Shown piece by piece: positions 50,120-59,508 of a stretch of 64,000 nt of DNA (positions within the stretch are counted from its first letter, which is position 1; each line of letters starts with the position of its first letter). Origin of the DNA: Ustilago trichophora (Eukaryota; Basidiomycota; Ustilaginomycetes; Ustilaginales; Ustilaginaceae). The notes beneath the pieces are model-generated. The model ran no database searches, was not told the origin of the DNA, and was given only the letters and a program-made list of their open reading frames with translations. Location of the stretch: assembly GCA_900323505.1 (NCBI GenBank), contig OOIN01000035.1, positions 496,001 through 560,000 of the forward strand. The letters run 5' to 3'. A program made the position numbers and the translations under genes.

Positions 50120-50952
50120 TTAACCAAGAACGATGAGGTAGACGACCACGACGATGTTTATCACCACCAAGGGGACTGTTTTTCCCGTAAATCGAAAGAA
50201 AGAGATCAACCGAGAAGTGGTCGTATGTGTCAGTTGATTGCCATCTTGCGCTTTCATCTAATCTTTTCTCTTCATCTCTGACTTCTGCTGACCCTTCCTC
50301 TTGCCTTCGTCATCCTCTTTCACATGCTCTTCGTCTCCTCCTCTTTGTACGTGAATCTCGCCTTCTCGCCAGCTCAACTCGAAGACCGTAGAGTCGAAGC
50401 GAAGAGAGAGGACCGTCGAGAAAGTATGGCAGACGGGAAGCAGAGCAATAAAAAAAAAAAAAAAAAAAAAAAAAATCCTTCTTCGATGGTGACTGGTACT
50501 TACTGCGCATCAACGTCCTCACGGCGGAAATAAGATTGATCAGCCTAGCCTTGATAGTGACATTGTCCGAGTTTGCCGCATAAGGGTTTGATTGCGAAGA
50601 GGAGCCGAAACCTTGGTGTGGATCGAATTGGCTGCTGCTTTGAATGCTGTGTGAGGACCAGCCGACTGTGGAGCATGTATCCGTTCGGGGAGGGGGAGAG
50701 GTGTGTGTCAGCTGCTAATTGTTCTTAGATGTGCTGGGTTGCGAAATGAGACAGAGTGGTGAAAACTAGGGGCGTCCGAGAAGCTAAAGCAGCGAGAATC
50801 TGAGGCAGAGAAAGGGGGAGATAGGGGGAGAAGGGGCATAGGGTTAGGGAAGAGTTTCACTCACCTCTTGCCAAGAATCGATCTTCTGACAAAACCGCAA
50901 GGGCGTTTGTGATGAATAGGATCAGGTAGAACGCTGATCCGAGACCAAACAT
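50120..50952 (-). CDS. YOS1: Yos1/IER3IP1 family ER-Golgi membrane protein (three exons)
   Basis: Minus-strand exons 50952-50865, 50665-50504 and 50175-50120 give 101 residues. Introns start GTGAGT and GTAAGT and end CACAG and AACAG; the codons split across introns as G|TC (Val) and A|TC (Ile). The protein starts MFGLGSAFYLILFITNALAV then LSEDRFLARVGW. The middle is a Ser/Gln-rich loop, followed by IKARLINLISAVRTLMRIPL and a second membrane segment VVINIVVVVYLIVLG at the end. This matches Yos1/IER3IP1 (two membrane helices, RTLMRxPL motif), a partner of Yip1-Yif1 needed for ER-to-Golgi transport. The exons are short and separated by 199 and 328 bp, so a simple ORF search misses the gene. Confidence 0.93.
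50450..50475. repeat. Poly(A) tract of about 26 bases inside YOS1 intron 2
   Basis: An uninterrupted A-run on the plus strand, i.e. a T-run in the YOS1 transcript, starting about 28 bases after the donor site of intron 2. It is too far from the acceptor to be its polypyrimidine tract. Confidence 0.9.
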
Positions 50953-51677
50953 GCTGTACTTATACCGAAAGTCTCTCCTGAGCAAGAATGCCGTCGCGTA
51001 TCTTCCTTGTCTATGTGATTGCGCTCGAAGATGTTCGGTTGCTTCCGCAGTAGTGTTGGTTCAATAAAGTCGACGATGCTTGCTTTGAGTAGCTGTAAAG
51101 GCGGCTTTCTGCTGGGGTGAGTGAGTGCGCGGGAATTCGAAGATGCTGAAGAAGGATAAGCTCAGAGAAGCGCCTGTGGAATCTGGCGTGAGGTATATGT
51201 CGAGATCGTAGACGTGTGAAAAGGCCAGGAAGAACGATAGGAAGCCACGTATGCGAGGTTGGAAGTGTGCTACAAGTGGAGCACTTCTGGCGGTGGTCTG
51301 TGTCAAACCTTGTAAATTCTCAGATTTGTTAGATTGGGGATTTGACACCCTCACACGTGACCAGACCTTGCTTCGACATGACCAGTCACCATTTGCACAG
51401 CATCTGGGAAGGCGGACGGGGATCACGACGACGGCACAGAAAAGCGCGGTTGTGCAAATGGCGATGTATAGATGCTATGCTGGTACAAATACAAAGGATG
51501 TGTGTATAGAAGGGCGGAGAGGGCGTTCCCGAATCAGGATGCCAATTTTGAGGGAGGATCACAGAAGTAACAACATCGAAGCACATGTCCTTGAGAGCTT
51601 CCCTGTGCTCAATCATATGATGGGATCCCCTTTTTTTGTGTTTGCTGAAGGAAATGTTGATGCGGGCTTTAAGACGC
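50953..51677. other. Spacer between YOS1 and mitochondrial uS8
   Basis: Upstream region of YOS1 and 3' region of the uS8m gene, both on the minus strand. Overlapping small ORFs show no protein signature. Confidence 0.4.
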
Positions 51678-52139
51678 CTACGACACCCTCGCAACAACCT
51701 CACCACCGTAACCCCTCTTGATAGCATCCCTAACCTCCCACCATCCCTTGGTACCACAATCCACAATGCCGATCTCTCCCATATCCAATGGCTTGACGAA
51801 CTTGGCCCTTCTCCCCGTGGCGAACCTCAACAGCTCATCCTTGTCCATGGTCAATTTCCTACTGGGCTTGCTGACGACGTTCATCTTTTCCAACACGGGT
51901 CTGTCGTCCGGGCGGAATTTCAAGTCGACCCAGAGTCTGCGTGCAGCTGGGCTGGCCTTGGTGTAGGTGATCGGGTTGGGACCCGTTTGCGTACCTCGAG
52001 AGACGTTGTGGATGAATCCATGCTGAAGCAGGATGGAGAGGATCGAGAGGTTGTCCTTGGTAGAAGGGAGGGGGATGGATCGGAGTCGTGCTCGAGATGC
52101 GTTTTGAAGTATTGTGCAGAGGTCGGCGTGAAGAGGCAT
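51678..52139 (-). CDS. Mitochondrial ribosomal protein uS8 (Mrps8)
   Basis: A single exon of 153 codons; the ATG at 52139 gives MPLHADLCTILQNASRARLR, the usual N-terminus of fungal mitochondrial uS8, while the frame upstream has no protein-like sequence. Family features include LSILLQHGFIHNVSRG near residue 35, the segment RRLWVDLKFRPDDRPVLEKM and the C-terminal turn GEIGIVDCGTKGWWEVRDA followed by Tyr-Gly-Gly-Glu. It binds the central domain of the small-subunit rRNA. The gene faces away from the UPF0598 gene with about 0.5 kb between starts. Confidence 0.9.
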   Translation of the reverse strand: MPLHADLCTILQNASRARLRSIPLPSTKDNLSILSILLQHGFIHNVSRGTQTGPNPITYTKASPAARRLWVDLKFRPDDRPVLEKMNVVSKPSRKLTMDKDELLRFATGRRAKFVKPLDMGEIGIVDCGTKGWWEVRDAIKRGYGGEVVARVS

Positions 52140-52634
52140 TGTGAAGACAGTGGGGCTGGGCCTGAAGGAAAGATGGCGTGTCAATCAGAGCCTGTGAGAG
52201 TGATGAAGTGCCCGTAGTTACGTTGAGAAGTGGACAGGTGATGATGATGAGAGGAAGATGGAAAGAGCAGGTATGGCGGTTCTTCTTGGAAAAGCACAAA
52301 AATCTCGGTGTGTTTCGGATCCGCTTCTGGCACGGAAAAAAAACCTCCTTAAAGTTGTTACGCCGCCTTACGACTGACAAATGGCGATAATTTTTGAGCC
52401 CTCCACATCGCCTTCCATCAACGCCAACGTCAACGTCAACGCCGACGCCGACACCCGCTGTCTCCTCATCGGCCCGAACACCGTACGGTTTTGCCAGCGT
52501 TGCATGCTACTACCACACACATCCTCCAAGTCTGCACCGTACGGCGTTCACAAAATTCTACCTGATGCCGACGTAGCAAACTTGTTCCCTATTCTCGTCC
52601 AGGTTTGTGGCTGAGGCCGCCAAGCCAAATAGCA
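52140..52634. promoter_or_regulatory. Divergent promoter region of uS8m and the UPF0598 gene
   Basis: 495 bp between two outward start codons of mitochondrial genes. A small repeat of AACGTC/AACGCC/GACGCC hexamers lies around 52421-52455. It falls inside a 78-codon plus-strand ORF (52381-52614) that could be an upstream ORF, but has no family resemblance. Confidence 0.45.
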
Positions 52635-53546
52635 ATGCTCCTCGTCGAAAGCGCCGCACTAGCAGGCCGCCGAACCGCCTCCGTTGGGCTCTTCGACACC
52701 CGAACTCGCACTTTTACTCACTGTGTGAGTAGTGCCAGAAAGTCGCAGCTGCAATGTAACATACGCCATCGACACGTATCAACGACGCCAAAGCAAGCCT
52801 CAAACGGCGAAAGCTCAACCTCGCCATTCCGCGTATACAGATACGTTCTAGACGTCCACGGTCAACTTTTTCTGCACGATACAGTACCCAAAAACCTGAC
52901 CAGCTGCTTCAAGAATGTCGACTTCTTGGACTTTTTCTTCAAGCGAATTCGGCCGAATCCTGCCTCTCGCACTGCTGCACCGAGTTATGCTGGATCGGGA
53001 TCAATATCGAGGCACGACATTCTTACGCAGCCCAAAGACAGTCGTCTACCTGAGGATTGGTCAGACGTACCACCCTACAATGGCATGATAGGACCACAGG
53101 AGACTCGATCTAGGGAAGAACTGTACTCGTCCGCGTGCAAATTGGGTGACAGCGAGGGGTATGAGTGGATCTCACCCTGCGGACCCGAGCTCAACTTGGT
53201 TCGGTGTCAAGATACACCTCTAGTCTACCGCGAGCTGAGCGAAGAGGGGATGCTCAAGTGGGCAGGAAGTCTCATTGAGCCTTTTCGACCGGATCAGCTG
53301 ATGGTAGATCCATCGAACGGGTACGTGTACCACCCGTCTCCTCGACCATCGAGCCGGCGGAGGCAAGGCGGGGAGAAGGAGAAGGAGAGCAAATACGGAA
53401 AGTTGAGTCTGCTCGGCTCGAATTTGGTGCTCAGCAGGCTGGCGGATGGGCTGGAGATCGATCCCGATGCTTTTGAACGCGGGCAAGGGGGCAGCATCGA
53501 ATGGCAGGGAAAGCGGTATGAATTGGGACTGCTGAAGCCTGACTAG
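52635..53546 (+). CDS. UPF0598 family protein, probably mitochondrial
   Basis: A single exon of 303 codons from ATG 52635; the frame opens 10 codons earlier with TTG only. The N-terminal ~60 residues are rich in Arg, Ser and Thr with few acids (AALAGRRTASVGLFD), which looks like a mitochondrial presequence. The UPF0598 core follows: YRYVLDVHGQLFLHDTVPKN then LTSCFKNVDFLDFFFKRIRP, WISPCGPELNLVRCQDTPLV and QLMVDPSNGYVYHPSP, ending in IEWQGKRYELGLLKP. The human member is C8orf82. No biochemical role is established in my knowledge. A Glu/Lys/Arg-rich loop near residue 245 is a local insertion. Confidence 0.88.
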   Translation: MLLVESAALAGRRTASVGLFDTRTRTFTHCVSSARKSQLQCNIRHRHVSTTPKQASNGESSTSPFRVYRYVLDVHGQLFLHDTVPKNLTSCFKNVDFLDFFFKRIRPNPASRTAAPSYAGSGSISRHDILTQPKDSRLPEDWSDVPPYNGMIGPQETRSREELYSSACKLGDSEGYEWISPCGPELNLVRCQDTPLVYRELSEEGMLKWAGSLIEPFRPDQLMVDPSNGYVYHPSPRPSSRRRQGGEKEKESKYGKLSLLGSNLVLSRLADGLEIDPDAFERGQGGSIEWQGKRYELGLLKPD

Positions 53547-56064
53547 CGCATGGTCTGCATTTGGGGATTTGATGCTTGAGGATGACGGGGGCGATCCCAC
53601 GGCGGAGCGGTGGACCGTGTGCTCTTGCGATGCAAATGTGTATTCATTCGATCGTATTGTGCTGGATTGGCTGTAATGTGAATCAATCTATGGTCATGGA
53701 TCGAGCAATGGCCGCAAACGAAAATGTTGATGTGAGTATCTGGAACCCAGCTGACGGCCAATCATCGAAACTTCTCCGACCTGAAGGCACGCGTTATTTT
53801 ACGCTTTTTCATCTGGTTAGCATGTCGGGACCAACACTGTTCCTAGTAGTCAAGATCCCGGAACCTATACAGTATCAAAGCGACGATCCGGAGCCCTGGA
53901 AGCGGAAGGACGAAGTTGGATGCAGCAAGCCGTCTTTCGCGAGACGAGCAAATTTGGGGATTTCGAATGAATGCATAAAGCTGCAAAGGGATGCACGGTG
54001 ACCGTAATTGACTGCAGCGCCGGCGGAGTTCCAAGGGCGGGATGTCCACATGGTACTGTACAGTATTGAGAGCGATACCTATCTTAGCCATGCCGTGGGA
54101 TTTTTCTCGCATCTCTAGATACTATATTCGAGACGGAGCAGGCTGGTAGGGACATGATGAGGAGCACAGTACTCTGATTGTCGGTCAACAAGGCACATGG
54201 ATGAGTGGACGGGGTTCGGGAGAAGGTTTGGTGTGACCGAGTGAGACCGAGAAGGGTCTCGGTGAGATTGGAAAGAATGACTACCTTTTCTTTTGCGAAA
54301 AATAAAATGAAGATGAAATTAGCACACTGGGCAAGTGCCTAATTTGCGAAAAAGGAACCAAGAAAAAAATGTTGATCGACATGTCCGTTTCAGCTGAACC
54401 GTGGCGATCCCATCAGATGATCCATTGGCGATAACACGTTTCCTTCAAATAGTTGGCGCTGGAAGATGCTGTTCATAGAGGCGCTGAATCGTCGTGGACC
54501 GCTGCACTGTAGTAGATGTACAAACTCGGCTACAGTATTCTGTATCATCTCGTTTTCTCAGCTTGGTTCAAGTACAGTAGTAGGGATGAGGCGGGGCTGC
54601 TGGCAAAGGGGATCAGACGCTCATTTGAGGAGGAGGATGAATAGGGGTGGCAGAGCGCTTCGCCTCATTCAAGGAAAGCGACTAGTGTTCTGCCAGTTGT
54701 AGGAGGCATTGAAAGCGATCTGAGCGATAGAGGGACGCCTCGCAATGCTTCACATGTGCCCACGCTTGGAAGCTTGAGCAGTGCGGCGTCTGGGAGGTGC
54801 GAGATTGCAGATCATCCCGTCAAGCGTCGATCAACTAGGTCTGTGACGCATTCGCTGATGATTGTACTCGGGCAGCTATATATGGATGACAGATTCGAAC
54901 CGACGGGTCGAATAGATCGATGATGGTTGCAAAGGGACGGTGCTTGCTTGCCCTGCACAATTGTGTCTGTGTCCATGTTGCGAGGCGGCTAGAAGGGTTT
55001 TCTAGAAAATAAAAATAAGAATAAAAATAACGGGCGACTCAAACAGCAGCACAACAGAAAAGAAAAAGGCTGTGCGCTGATGCCAGAATTTTGGAACGAA
55101 TGCAGACCGCCTTCATCGGTCGATGTTGACGATCCAAGTCGCTTTGCTTCCGAATTCAATGCCATCTTTTGCCCCAATCCGAGCTCTCCTCTTGCTTTTT
55201 TCCTTTTCAAGATTCAGTGTGAGCAGTGATGTGCAGTGTGGCTTTCGCGTGGTCTGCCAGTGAAGTTACACAGTGTGAGTATGTTATAGCTAGTGATTGC
55301 GTGCAGTAGATCAAGTCGATTGCGCGGTGGATGGACCTTAAAGCATTACAGTCCGCTTTCCTTGCTACACGCATACAACTCCTGGATCTTGCGTCGGACT
55401 CGAGTCAAAGCATAGTTAGCTTGGCACAAGTTACCACTCATTCTGTTACAGTGTGACAGAAGAAAGATGAGCGCATGGCAGTTAGTTTGGCTCGGCCGCT
55501 CCGATCCCTTGGTCCGCTCGGTTTGTCTCTGTCTCCTGCCAAGCCTCTTTCTTCCTTTTTTATTGTGTTTCCTGGATCTTGAGATTGGCACTTGGGCATC
55601 GCGCTAGTGAATGCATGAACTCGGCTCGGTCTTCTTTTTATTTTATTTTTGATTGTTTTATTTTCGGCAGGATTCCTCTGTGCGTTGTGTGCTGTGCTGT
55701 GCTGCTGCTTTTCGATTCCCGCGCCGCCTTTGCAAGCCCACCAAAATGCACTTGTGCTCTCAATCATGGCCTTTCTCTATTTCGATCTCGTTCCTCTGTT
55801 GCTCGTCCCACTCCCATCATCTCCTTTCCTCTCCATCGCTCTCCCTATTCACTCTTCATCATCATCGTATTCATCGCCGACACCAAAAATCGAACCACCG
55901 CTGCGCTTCGACCCCTTCCAACCGCCCTGCTTCGACTTGATCAGATCATCAAAAACATTGCGTGTTGATCCTCTCCAACACTTCGCCTCGTATCAACGCG
56001 CCCAGCACTCACTCGTCTAATCTCTAACAGCCAGGGGAACAAAGAAACACCACCGCATCCGACC
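53547..56064. other. 2.5-kb region without a convincing gene
   Basis: Downstream of the UPF0598 gene and upstream of the membrane protein gene at 56065. Several TACAGTA/TACTGTA motifs occur (a perfect TACTGTACAGTA at 54054-54065, others near 54170, 54534 and 54572). A/T runs lie at 55010-55030 and 55634-55665. C/T-rich leader-like sequence runs from about 55790. An upstream exon of the next gene carrying a signal peptide may be hidden here but I could not find splice sites that fit. Confidence 0.4.
54054..54065. repeat. Perfect 12-bp palindrome TACTGTACAGTA
   Basis: TACTGTACAGTA equals its reverse complement. It lies in a gene-free stretch; half-sites recur in other intergenic regions of this window. 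Confidence 0.7.
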
Positions 56065-57750
56065 ATGCATCTCGTCGGAGAAAGCAGCAAATCCGGTCTG
56101 CAAAATTTGGACAAGCGCTCATCCGATTCTCTTCTCCGCAAACGATCACCTGCTCCAGCTCCAGCTCCCACAGCACCACCAACACGTCGCAGTCAACATG
56201 AACCAGAACATTTCCTCGTTCGCGCAGACGAATTCGACAAACGCCTGCTAGAACATGAGGCGGGAGCCGCCAAAAGCGAGCAAATCTTGGGCCCATTTTG
56301 GGCGCGTGACATGGACCAAGTCATGCAGATCAAACGTGATGTTCTTGAGCGTCGAACAAATCGTAATCTCGAGTGGATGCCAAGAGGACAGTCGAGGTCG
56401 TCCGAACAAGCCCCAAAACAGCGTCGTCAGACTGCAGCTGAAGAAACTTGCTACGTCGGCAATCAGGATCTCAGCTGCTACCCCACCGCCGGCACCACCA
56501 TCCTTCAGAACAACTGGAGCAGATTCATTTGGAATGCCAATTACCCGCTCTTTGCCCAGCGCGGATACGTCGACGTGTACCTCTTCCAACAGGACACCGA
56601 CCGTCTAGTCACATCTTGGATCTCTCAGGACAATGGACAAGGCAGACTCTCCTTCGAGCCCACAGACTCGTGGTGGGCGAATCGTCCTGCGGCAGACAAT
56701 ATTCAGCCCAACCAAAACATCTCTTGGCCCTTCTACTTTGTCGTCCTTGCATCCGGTCAACCTCTCTCGGGTACCACTTCGCGTCTAGCTACTTTCACCG
56801 CGGTGCAGACCACCTTGCCATTCTCAATAGCTGCTGCCAGGGCATCCTCCAGTGCTGCTTCTGCCGCCTCGGCCTCGGCGGCTTCCGCAAGCGCTGCTTC
56901 AGCTTCAGCTCAGAGCGCTTCAGCACGTGCAAGCACCGTGACAAGCACGCCAACTGGCAGTGCAGCCGCCTCGGCCCTCCAGTCGAGCCTCAGCGCCGCC
57001 CTCCAATCTTCGTTACGTGCTTCCGGCTTGAGCGGAACAGAGACACTTCAAGCTACCACCACAGCTACTCTGCCCAACGGTTCTGCCATCACAGCCACAG
57101 CCACAGCACAGGCCAACGGTGGTCGTCTCGGAGGCAGTGCAAACAATGGCAACTCCAACGGCCTCGCTCTCCCCACCTACGCCATCGTCCTCATCTCGGT
57201 TCTCGGCTTCCTCGCCGTCGTTGCCGCCATGGCCGGAGCTTACTTTATCATGGCCGCCCTTCGCAGACGTCGTCAGCGTCAAGGTGGTGATGGCAGCCAT
57301 CGCAGCTCGTCGCCCATGATGGCTGCTGCTGCTGGCTCCCTGGCTGGACGCAGCCTCAACGACGGAGGCTATGGTGGGGAGACGTCGCACATGCTCGAAG
57401 CCGACCACGATGGAGCAATAGCTCCAGGAGCCGCTGGCGCCGCCGGTGTCGGTGCAGCAGCAGGCGCAGCTATGATGGCAAGTAATTCCAAATCAAGCCG
57501 CTACTCTGACGACCAACCCTTCACATCCGATGAAGCATCCCGCATGGCCGATGCGTTCCGTAACGCTCTGCGCAACCCCGAATTCGCCCCTGCGCTCGGC
57601 GGCGAGTCCTCCGGTGCCGATGGGGACAGCCCCAACGAGAATGGCGGCGGATCTCGTGCCTCGGCACTGCTGCGTGAAGAACTCGCTGCCGAGGGTAAAG
57701 ACCTTCGTGACGTTGGCGATCGAAAGAAACCCACCTGGCACGAAGAGTAA
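56065..57750 (+). CDS. Single-pass membrane protein with lumenal Trp-rich domain and Kex2-type sites
   Basis: A single exon of 561 codons from ATG 56065. Dibasic sites LDKR (residue 18), LLRKR (27) and DEFDKR lie in the N-terminal part. A compact domain with Cys and Trp residues follows (ETCYVGNQDLSCYPTAG, WSRFIWNANYPLF, VDVYLFQQDTDRLVTSWI). Then come a long Ala/Ser-rich linker and one transmembrane helix at about residues 372-395 (YAIVLISVLGFLAVVAAMAG), followed by a cluster of Arg. The tail of ~160 residues is cytosolic. The topology and Kex2 sites recall yeast Psg1/YKL077W, a Kex2-cleaved Golgi protein that stabilises Pma1; this is a suggestion only. No signal peptide precedes the sites, which argues for a missing upstream exon. 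Confidence 0.7.
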   Translation: MHLVGESSKSGLQNLDKRSSDSLLRKRSPAPAPAPTAPPTRRSQHEPEHFLVRADEFDKRLLEHEAGAAKSEQILGPFWARDMDQVMQIKRDVLERRTNRNLEWMPRGQSRSSEQAPKQRRQTAAEETCYVGNQDLSCYPTAGTTILQNNWSRFIWNANYPLFAQRGYVDVYLFQQDTDRLVTSWISQDNGQGRLSFEPTDSWWANRPAADNIQPNQNISWPFYFVVLASGQPLSGTTSRLATFTAVQTTLPFSIAAARASSSAASAASASAASASAASASAQSASARASTVTSTPTGSAAASALQSSLSAALQSSLRASGLSGTETLQATTTATLPNGSAITATATAQANGGRLGGSANNGNSNGLALPTYAIVLISVLGFLAVVAAMAGAYFIMAALRRRRQRQGGDGSHRSSSPMMAAAAGSLAGRSLNDGGYGGETSHMLEADHDGAIAPGAAGAAGVGAAAGAAMMASNSKSSRYSDDQPFTSDEASRMADAFRNALRNPEFAPALGGESSGADGDSPNENGGGSRASALLREELAAEGKDLRDVGDRKKPTWHEE

Positions 57751-58068
57751 AGAGGCGCATCATCATCTTTAGTTGCGATATGACGGATCATTGCCTTGTT
57801 TTTTTCATGGACACTTCTCCCGCCTTTCCTTGCTGTGCGAAGAGGTTAGCTTGATTTCCCAGCAGCTGACCTCCGCCGGCACTTTGTCTCATCAATCTAT
57901 TGCCTTGTAATATCCATGCTCTCTCTCTTTCGTTTTCTCTTTGTCGCACATCTTTCTTTACACTGTCACTGTTCTAGCAATCTTAGCATACACCCACCCA
58001 CGCACAGATACACGCTATTCCCGCTTTTGCTTGTGCTGCTTCGAATAAACTCATTCCGCAAATTCAAG
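57751..58068. other. Convergent 3' spacer
   Basis: About 320 bp with the 3' untranslated regions of the membrane protein and SWC5 genes. Nothing else seen. Confidence 0.4.
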
Positions 58069-59061
58069 CTATGGTTTGCCAGTACGATCCTTGACCCGAT
58101 CCAAAAACTCCCTTCTTTCCAGATACCCTTTCATATCACCCAATCCTTTGCCCCCACCTTTGGTTTGATTCTCCAACTCGTCCAATTCTTGCTGAGAAAG
58201 CTTGGACGAGTTGGCTTTGAAAGTGTCCCAGTCGAGCTTGCTCTTTTCGAGCGTGTTTAGTTTTGTCGGTTTAGTAGCGGAGGCGGCGGCGGAGAGGGCG
58301 GCTAGGGAGGAGCCCTTTTTGCGTCTTGGACCCGGAGGAGGAGGACGTTTCGCCGGTGGATCTGTGTTCGAGATTGTGGTCGTGTTTGTACTTGTGGATG
58401 CTGTCGTTGTTGTTGTAATTGTGGGTGAGGACTGAGTTGAAGTCGGATTGGACTGAGACAGATATTTGAGGACCTCGGGGTGAGATCGTGGGAGAAGCCG
58501 GGAAGTGGTGTGAATCTCTCCTGCAAATTTGTATGTGGTTGGTATTGAGATCATCTCTTCAGGCGCTAGTGATGTTGTTGAAGTCCCTGCTTGCGATTCC
58601 TGCGATGATGGTGCCGGGGTGGAATCAGATCCCTTAATAGCTTCCCATTCGGCCAAAGCTTTCAGCTTTAACGCGTTAGCCTCGTCATCCGCTACGTCTT
58701 TTGACCCTGCAGAGTTGGCATTAGAGCTTTGTGCTAGTCGCCTGCGCTTTCCGAGCCGATCCTCACCTCCAGCAGCGGCAACCAGCTCAGCACGCTCCCT
58801 CTTGAGTGCTTCCAACTCGTCATTGTCAATTTCTTCCCCAGGAGCTGCAGCTGCACCTTCGTCGCCTGAATGTTCGTTATCTGAGTCGGCGTCCGAGCCG
58901 TCATCAACGCGTTTTGTCGGAGTCCTTGTTGTAGCCTTGGAGGTGCTCGCAGCAAGGGAGGATGGTCCGCCAATTGCCTCGGGTACAAAGTCGTCGTCTT
59001 CCGAGTCGCTGTCGGAGCCTGATGCGTTGCCAGAATGGCGTTTATCCCTATTTGCTACCAT
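58069..59061 (-). CDS. SWC5: SWR1 chromatin-remodelling complex subunit Swc5 (BCNT/CFDP1 family)
   Basis: A single exon of 330 codons. The ATG at 59061 (MVANRDKRHSGNASGSDSDS) is chosen because the open frame upstream is not protein-like. Acidic DSDSEDDDFVPEA and the following SDADSDNEHSGDEG stretch form the histone-binding acidic half. The C-terminal BCNT domain is unmistakable: NTLEKSKLDWDTFKAN, then ELDELENQTKGGGKGLGDMK and GYLERREFLDRVKDR. Swc5 is needed for the SWR1 complex to exchange H2A for H2A.Z. A Thr/Ser-rich low-complexity insert lies between residues 200 and 245. Divergent from UFD2. Confidence 0.95.
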   Translation of the reverse strand: MVANRDKRHSGNASGSDSDSEDDDFVPEAIGGPSSLAASTSKATTRTPTKRVDDGSDADSDNEHSGDEGAAAAPGEEIDNDELEALKRERAELVAAAGGEDRLGKRRRLAQSSNANSAGSKDVADDEANALKLKALAEWEAIKGSDSTPAPSSQESQAGTSTTSLAPEEMISIPTTYKFAGEIHTTSRLLPRSHPEVLKYLSQSNPTSTQSSPTITTTTTASTSTNTTTISNTDPPAKRPPPPGPRRKKGSSLAALSAAASATKPTKLNTLEKSKLDWDTFKANSSKLSQQELDELENQTKGGGKGLGDMKGYLERREFLDRVKDRTGKP

Positions 59062-59508
59062 GTTGGTGCGTATCCGTAACCCGTTGCGTCGATGCTCTTG
59101 TAGAACAGGGATGAAAGAATGAGAAGACGAGGAAAGGTAAGAAGAAAGAACGGCTTTCAGACCTCCACACTTTTCCATCAAAACGAGAAAATGAGAAAAT
59201 GCGTGCGCTCTGGTCAAGAAGCTCAGTTCGACTCAAGTGCGTCCGTGCGACACACTTGCGACGCTCATCTTTGCTTCGCTTCAACACCTTGTTTTCTTTT
59301 CTCTCCCACCTGACACCTCTTCAAGTCCAACTGAACCAAACGCCTCCCCTTTGTCGACTCTGCATCCCATACGAAAGCGATTCAGAACACCCCCAGCGCA
59401 GCTAGCTGGTTGGCACATTCTGGATATCTGAATATCTGAACGTCAGGCTTACTCGGTGGCGATTTCACTTTACCCTTTCCCAATCCATTTGACGAGGGTG
59501 CTGCCACC
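59062..59508. promoter_or_regulatory. Divergent promoter region between SWC5 and UFD2
   Basis: 447 bp between two outward start codons. C-rich leader-like sequence precedes UFD2, whose start context is GCCACCATGCC, a near-ideal eukaryotic initiation context. No specific site recognised. Confidence 0.45.

Noticed and set aside
52381..52614. 78-codon ORF with Asn-Val/Asp-Ala repeats upstream of the UPF0598 gene
   Set aside because: No family resemblance, and the repeat is a simple hexamer expansion. At most an upstream ORF.
55579..56020. Overlapping plus-strand ORFs with hydrophobic starts (for example MAFLYFDLVPLLLVPLPSS) as a missing signal-peptide exon for the gene at 56065
   Set aside because: No GT donor with matching phase could be found to join them to the acceptor at 56030.
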